From: Maribacter sp. PR1
GTDB taxonomy: Bacteria; Bacteroidota; Bacteroidia; Flavobacteriales; Flavobacteriaceae
DNA: 64,000 bases
Reading direction: 5' to 3'
Assembly (NCBI RefSeq): GCF_028464145.1
Contig: NZ_JAQPCG010000004.1
Coordinates: 248,001-312,000, forward strand
Every line of letters begins with the position of its first letter. The first letter of the stretch is position 1. A program made the translations under genes and the position numbers. This document shows positions 59,857 through 64,000 of the stretch, piece after piece. Below the pieces are notes generated by a model. It was not told where the DNA came from and ran no database searches. It saw only the letters and a program-made list of their open reading frames with translations.

Positions 59857-60828
59857 ATGGTAAAGAAAGTCGTATTAGGCATTGATATTGGTGGCACCTA
59901 TACCAAAATAGGCCTTGTCACCAAAAAGGGTGGAATTTTAGATAAGGTTGTTTTTAAAACGGAAGCGCAAAAACCGTTTTCGAATTTCATGGGCAAATTA
60001 AAGGTGGAGGTGGAAACGTTAGTTTTGAGATCAGCCTCGGATATTCAGATACTTCATATCGGCGTTGGCGCCCCTAATGCAAACCCAAATACCGGTAATA
60101 TCGAGAATCCCCCAAATTTGAAATGGGGATTGGCCACTCCAATAAAAAAAATTATGGAGCAAGTTTTTGAACTTCCCGTTGTTTTGGCGAACGATGCGAA
60201 TGCAGCGGCCTTGGGCGAAATGCTTTACGGTGCCGCTCAGGGGATGAAAAATTTCGTAGCACTGACCTTAGGGACGGGATTGGGAAGCGGAATCATTGTG
60301 AATGGACAATTATTGATTGGCGAACATGGTGCTGCCGGGGAACTTGGCCATGTAAACGTAGATAGACAGGGACGCAATTGTAACTGTGGGCTGCAAGGTT
60401 GTTTGGAAACCTATGCATCCGTCACTGGTATAAAACGTACTGTTTTTGAATTGATGGCAACGATGCGCGAAGCATCCCCACTACGTAGTTTAAGTTTTGA
60501 TGAGATGACCGGAACAGCCATTTCCAACGCTGCTATAAATGGCGATGCCATCGCCTTGAAAGCTTTTGAGATGACCGGTGAGATTTTAGGAAGCAAAATG
60601 GCAGATACCGTTGCCCATTTAGATCCAGAGGCATTTATACTTTCTGGAGGATTGAGCAAGGCTGGGAAAATTCTTTTAAACCCCATAAAAAACGGAATGG
60701 AACACCACCTATTCAATGTCTATAAAGACAAGGTTAAGGTGCTATTATCAACCGCTACCAGCTCTGACGCTGTTCTCGGCCCTGCAGCATTGGCTTGGTT
60801 GGAATTCAAAAATACCAAAACCGCATGA
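59857..60828 (+). CDS. ROK-family glucokinase-like sugar kinase
   Basis: The 323-residue kinase has the ATP motif L-G-I-D-I-G-G-T-Y-T-K near 7-17, N-D-A-N-A-A-A-L-G-E near 111-120, E-H-G-A-A-G-E-L-G-H-V and the zinc motif C-N-C-G-L-Q-G-C-L-E of ROK kinases. Glucokinase is likeliest. It separates two USP paralogs and ends within the next USP promoter: its TGA stop lies inside the box. Confidence 0.9.
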   Translation: MVKKVVLGIDIGGTYTKIGLVTKKGGILDKVVFKTEAQKPFSNFMGKLKVEVETLVLRSASDIQILHIGVGAPNANPNTGNIENPPNLKWGLATPIKKIMEQVFELPVVLANDANAAALGEMLYGAAQGMKNFVALTLGTGLGSGIIVNGQLLIGEHGAAGELGHVNVDRQGRNCNCGLQGCLETYASVTGIKRTVFELMATMREASPLRSLSFDEMTGTAISNAAINGDAIALKAFEMTGEILGSKMADTVAHLDPEAFILSGGLSKAGKILLNPIKNGMEHHLFNVYKDKVKVLLSTATSSDAVLGPAALAWLEFKNTKTA

Positions 60829-60868
60829 CCTTTGTCATTTGACGACATTCAGAACACAAATATCTTTA
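60825..60868 (+). promoter_or_regulatory. Box-controlled promoter for second USP paralog
   Basis: Perfect box ATGACCTTTGTCAT (60825-60838) overlapping the ROK stop codon, -7 TATCTTTA (60861-60868, one mismatch). Confidence 0.8.
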
Positions 60869-60886
60869 AGTAAAAATATACCGAAA

Positions 60887-61726
60887 ATGAAAAATATACT
60901 GATACCAACTGATTTCTCGGACAATGCTTGGAATGCCCTTATCTATGGATTGGAATTATTCAAAAAAACTTCATGTACATTTTATCTGGTGAACGTACAT
61001 CCTATTGCATCATATTCAGGGGGTGAACCTGCAATGTATGCTTCCCCTGAAATACTTGAAGAAAGTATTTTAAAAGAGAATAAAGAAAAAATGAAATACT
61101 TGATCAATAAAGTAGAACACCAACCTATGAACACCAAGCATACCTTTAAAACCGAGGTTTCTTATGGTTTTTTAACAGATCATATAAAACAGGAGGTAAA
61201 CAAAAAAGATATTGACCTAATTATCATGGGGACAAAAGGTGCGACCGGGCTAAAGGCCGTTTCTTTGGGAAGTAATACAGGTGATGTAATTACAAAAGTA
61301 CCCTGCGCAGTTTTGGCTGTACCTGAAAATGCAAAATACAGTAGACCTAAAGAAATAGGCTTTCCGACAGACTTTCAATTGGGTTACAATTGGAAAGTAA
61401 TGCAAAATGTAAAGGAATTGGTCTTAGCCCATAAATCGGCCCTACGTTTTTTATATGTCTCGACCAAAGAAGAAGGACTTAGTGAACTTCAACAAAAAAA
61501 TCGCCAATTTTTAGAGGACTATTTTACGGATACCGAATATTCTTTTCATACCCTTACAGGGAAAAAATTGGACGAGACCATTCAAAATTTTGTTGAATGT
61601 CGCAATTTGGATATGGTGGTCATGGTGGCCAAGCACTTGAATTTTGTAGAGCGTATCCTTTTTAGGCCAACGGTGGAAAAAGTAAGCTACCATACAACAA
61701 TTCCATTTTTAGTTCTTCATGATTAA
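60887..61726 (+). CDS. Universal stress protein, tandem type (paralog 2)
   Basis: The 279-residue protein begins M-K-N-I-L-I-P-T-D-F-S-D-N-A-W-N-A-L and has I-M-G-T-K-G-A-T-G...G-S-N-T-G-D-V-I-T-K-V-P-C. Nearly the same as the paralog at 58770 in the first half. The ATG is set by the promoter at 60861; longer upstream reading overlaps the ROK gene and is rejected. Confidence 0.93.
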   Translation: MKNILIPTDFSDNAWNALIYGLELFKKTSCTFYLVNVHPIASYSGGEPAMYASPEILEESILKENKEKMKYLINKVEHQPMNTKHTFKTEVSYGFLTDHIKQEVNKKDIDLIIMGTKGATGLKAVSLGSNTGDVITKVPCAVLAVPENAKYSRPKEIGFPTDFQLGYNWKVMQNVKELVLAHKSALRFLYVSTKEEGLSELQQKNRQFLEDYFTDTEYSFHTLTGKKLDETIQNFVECRNLDMVVMVAKHLNFVERILFRPTVEKVSYHTTIPFLVLHD

Positions 61727-61829
61727 ATTATCAAGAACTACTTATATAACTATTTACGAATAGTACTGCCAATTTTTACAATAACTGCCAAGAGCTATTT
61801 ACAGAGTATAATCATTTAAAAAGAACATC

Positions 61830-62669
61830 ATGGACAAGAGAATATTAATACCTACAGATTTTTCCAAGAATGCTCTGAACGCTGCCAGATATGCCCTAGA
61901 TCTTTATGCAAATTTAAATTGTGAATTTTATTTTCTAAACGTTTTTAGCTTGGATAGCTATACGACCAAATCATTATTCTTGCCAGAACCCGGAAGTACA
62001 GAATACGAAATGGCAAAAGCAAAATCCGAAGCTTCTTTTTTAAAACTTTTGGATATTTTCAAGCAACATCACGACAACCCCAAGCATTCATTCCATACTA
62101 TTTCTACCATTAATTTCCTTTCCGAAGCTCTAAAGCAAACAATAGTCGAAAAAGATATTGAATTATTGGTAATGGGTACCCAAGGCGCTTCTGGGACCAA
62201 GGGCATTATTTTCGGAAGCAATACCGTAAATGCAATGGAAAAAATTACAGAATGCCCTTTATTGGCCGTTCCACAAAATGTAAAATTTTCACCCCCTAAA
62301 GAAATTGTTTTTCCAACAAATTTCAAATCCACTTTTAAACGAAGGGAACTTGTCTATCTTATTGAAATTGCAAAAATGCATGAAACAGCTATTCGATTGC
62401 TATACGTAAGTAAAAAACAAGATTTAACAGAATTACAAGAAACCAATAAACTATTGTTGGAAGATATTATGCAATCTATTGAGCATAGCTTTCATAACCT
62501 AACCGAAAAAGATGTATCCGATGGTATAACCTCATTTGTTGAAAGTAGAAATAGTGATATGATTGCATTTATAAACCATAAGCACTTTTTCTTCAGTAGC
62601 GTCTTCTCTAAACCATTGGTAAAGGAAATTGGATATAAGGCCATCGTACCAATCTTGGCCTTGCACTGA
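61830..62669 (+). CDS. Universal stress protein, tandem type (paralog 3)
   Basis: The 279-residue protein begins M-D-K-R-I-L-I-P-T-D-F-S-K-N-A-L-N-A-A, with V-M-G-T-Q-G-A-S-G...G-S-N-T. Same tandem plan as its two neighbours, but no island box was found in its 103-bp leader, so it may depend on read-through or other control. Confidence 0.92.
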   Translation: MDKRILIPTDFSKNALNAARYALDLYANLNCEFYFLNVFSLDSYTTKSLFLPEPGSTEYEMAKAKSEASFLKLLDIFKQHHDNPKHSFHTISTINFLSEALKQTIVEKDIELLVMGTQGASGTKGIIFGSNTVNAMEKITECPLLAVPQNVKFSPPKEIVFPTNFKSTFKRRELVYLIEIAKMHETAIRLLYVSKKQDLTELQETNKLLLEDIMQSIEHSFHNLTEKDVSDGITSFVESRNSDMIAFINHKHFFFSSVFSKPLVKEIGYKAIVPILALH

Positions 62670-62824
62670 TATCTAAAAATATAATTAATACAGCAAATTG
62701 AATTCATTTTCAACAAAATGTATAGCGCATAGTCCCCTGCAGGATGCTTCCACACCATACTCTGAATGATGGGCATAATTTGCAACAATCATTAATATTC
62801 ATCGTCTATATAGTAAAACACTTT

Positions 62825-63889
62825 ATGAATAAAACAATTATAAGACTAATTCTTATTTTAACTATTACGACTTCAATCAGTTGTCATCAAAACAAAAACT
62901 TATTGAATAATGCGAATCCAACCGAAAAGGGATTCTCTCAATCAAAATTAGATTCATTAGGCAGGTATTTAGAGGATACAGGTTCTGAAGCTTTGATGAT
63001 TCTGACAGATGGAAAAATTGTTTATGATTGGGGAAATACAGATAAAAAACTACTTGTACATTCCATTAGAAAAGCTTTGCTAAATTCTCTTTATGGAATC
63101 TACATTGAAAATGGAACAATTGATACAACTATGACCATTGGCCAACTCAAAATAGATGATATTAATCCACTAACGGAAATAGAAAAAACAGCTACCATAG
63201 CAGATTTATTGAAATCAAGGTCTGGTATTTATCATAACGCAGCAGCAGTTTCAGAAGGTATGTTGGCATCAATGCCTGAACGTGGTATACACAAACCAAA
63301 TGAAGCCTATTACTACAACAATTGGGATTTCAATACCCTTGGATATATTTTGGAAAAACAAACTGGAAAAACGATTTTCGATTTGTTCAATCAACACATA
63401 GCGAGACCATTAGGAATGGACTATTCAAATGATTACATAACAGTTAAAAATCCTGATGATAACTGGACAATCCCGAATGTGGACGGGTTTTATCAGTTTG
63501 AGGAAGATAAATCAAAATACCCTGCTTACCACTTTAGATTATCCGCAAAAGATTTAGCTCTTTATGGTCAACTCTATTTAAATAGAGGGGAATGGAATGG
63601 CAAGCAAATCATTCCAAAAAAATGGATTGAACTTTCTACTAAACCATATTCGATTACAAATGAAGATTATGGAATCGGATATGGTATGCTTTGGAATGTT
63701 TTAATTCCTAACGAAAACAGAAAATCTAAATCATTCTTTCATACTGGTGTTGGTATTCATATGCTCGGAGTTTATCCCGAATCAAATCTTGTTTTGATAC
63801 ATCGAGTAGATACAGAAAAAGAATATGAATTCCATCAAGGAAATTTCTACCAAATGATATCAAAGGTTTGGGATTCAAAAGAAAAATAA
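62825..63889 (+). CDS. Beta-lactamase/serine hydrolase-like lipoprotein
   Basis: The 354-residue lipoprotein has signal M-N-K-T-I-I-R-L-I-L-I-L-T-I-T-T-S-I-S-C and a class C beta-lactamase-type fold: S-I-R-K (nucleophile S-x-x-K) after L-L-V-H, Y-Y-N-N-W-D (the Y-x-N position) and H-T-G in F-H-T-G-V-G-I. Family members are esterases or peptidases as well as lactamases. ATG 62825 is chosen since it starts the signal peptide; the in-frame ATG at 62744 adds 27 unlikely residues. It does not appear part of the box regulon. Confidence 0.85.
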   Translation: MNKTIIRLILILTITTSISCHQNKNLLNNANPTEKGFSQSKLDSLGRYLEDTGSEALMILTDGKIVYDWGNTDKKLLVHSIRKALLNSLYGIYIENGTIDTTMTIGQLKIDDINPLTEIEKTATIADLLKSRSGIYHNAAAVSEGMLASMPERGIHKPNEAYYYNNWDFNTLGYILEKQTGKTIFDLFNQHIARPLGMDYSNDYITVKNPDDNWTIPNVDGFYQFEEDKSKYPAYHFRLSAKDLALYGQLYLNRGEWNGKQIIPKKWIELSTKPYSITNEDYGIGYGMLWNVLIPNENRKSKSFFHTGVGIHMLGVYPESNLVLIHRVDTEKEYEFHQGNFYQMISKVWDSKEK

Positions 63890-64000
63890 AAACTAGGTCC
63901 AATAATGCATATACAACATAGCTACTTCAGGCTATTTGATAGGTTCATATGTCTTTATGAAGTCGAAAAAAAATAAATTTGGCTTGTTTAGGAAAATAAA

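Noticed and set aside
61720-61735. TGAT-N6-ATCA near the third USP paralog as an island box
   Set aside because: Half-sites are two bases further apart than in all other boxes, and the region at the standard offset lacks a good -7 element.
1-64000. CRISPR array, prophage, transposase or restriction system
   Set aside because: Looked for repeated spacers, phage structural genes, transposases and restriction-modification or toxin-antitoxin pairs; none seen. The holin-like protein at 38694 belongs to a non-phage stress family.

Overview
The window is low-GC, gene-dense chromosomal DNA, most consistent with a marine Flavobacteriaceae (Bacteroidota) bacterium. Evidence: promoters with the Bacteroidota -7 element TAnnTTTG, a homogentisate pathway of the flavobacterial type, GH3-family and GCS2-CBS proteins, small lipoproteins, and protein sequences that read as flavobacterial throughout. 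No rRNA operon, CRISPR array, insertion sequence or phage was seen. There is one tRNA gene (Arg, TCT).

Layout. 1-4 kb: three tandem paralogous AraC-type regulators (the first runs off the left edge) and an SRAP-fold protein that has lost its catalytic residues. 4-12.4 kb: envelope and lipid genes (AsmA-like protein, cardiolipin synthase, GH3 enzyme, DAG-kinase-like enzyme, App1-type phosphatase). 12.7-14.5 kb: a cytochrome c/PQQ-type beta-propeller lipoprotein. 14.6-20.9 kb: a tyrosine/homogentisate catabolic operon (aminotransferase, HppD, HmgA, FahA, flavin reductase) divergent from a MarR regulator, with two near-identical candidate operators. 21 kb: tRNA-Arg followed by a partial duplication of its 3' end. 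21.2-27.7 kb: L,D-transpeptidase, LOG protein, an Mla-type ABC lipid transporter and a Na/Pi symporter.

27.8-62.7 kb is the striking part: an energy-stress/dormancy-like island. It carries five universal stress proteins, PEP synthase, Pta-AckA, Hsp20, a cation P-type ATPase, an M50-CBS protease, Upp, PfkB, a GCS2-CBS ligase with a deacylase, a ribosome hibernation factor, a ROK sugar kinase, YtxH/holin-like envelope proteins, a FixL-like PAS histidine kinase and two regulators that fuse a response-regulator receiver to a CRP/FNR DNA-binding module. By eye I found 15 copies of a palindrome ATGAY-N4-RTCAT between 29.1 and 60.8 kb and none in the first 29 kb. Measured outward from each box, a TAnnTTTG-like -7 element starts exactly 36 bp from the box's far edge. 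This gives 18 promoters (8 perfect -7 elements, 9 with one mismatch, 1 weak), and three boxes serve genes on both sides. The two REC-CRP regulators are the obvious candidates to read these boxes, and one of them appears to be autoregulated. One box drives a stretch without a convincing ORF that ends in a strong terminator, a probable small RNA.

The gene content parallels the mycobacterial DosR dormancy regulon (USPs, Hsp20, PfkB, cation ATPase, M50-CBS protease, HPF-like protein, phosphoribosyltransferase), but with a different kind of regulator. Several decayed genes lie in the island: a phosphoribosyltransferase remnant, a BON-domain remnant, a lipoprotein frameshifted in a T7 run and a frameshifted small membrane protein. 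The last gene is a class C beta-lactamase-like lipoprotein.
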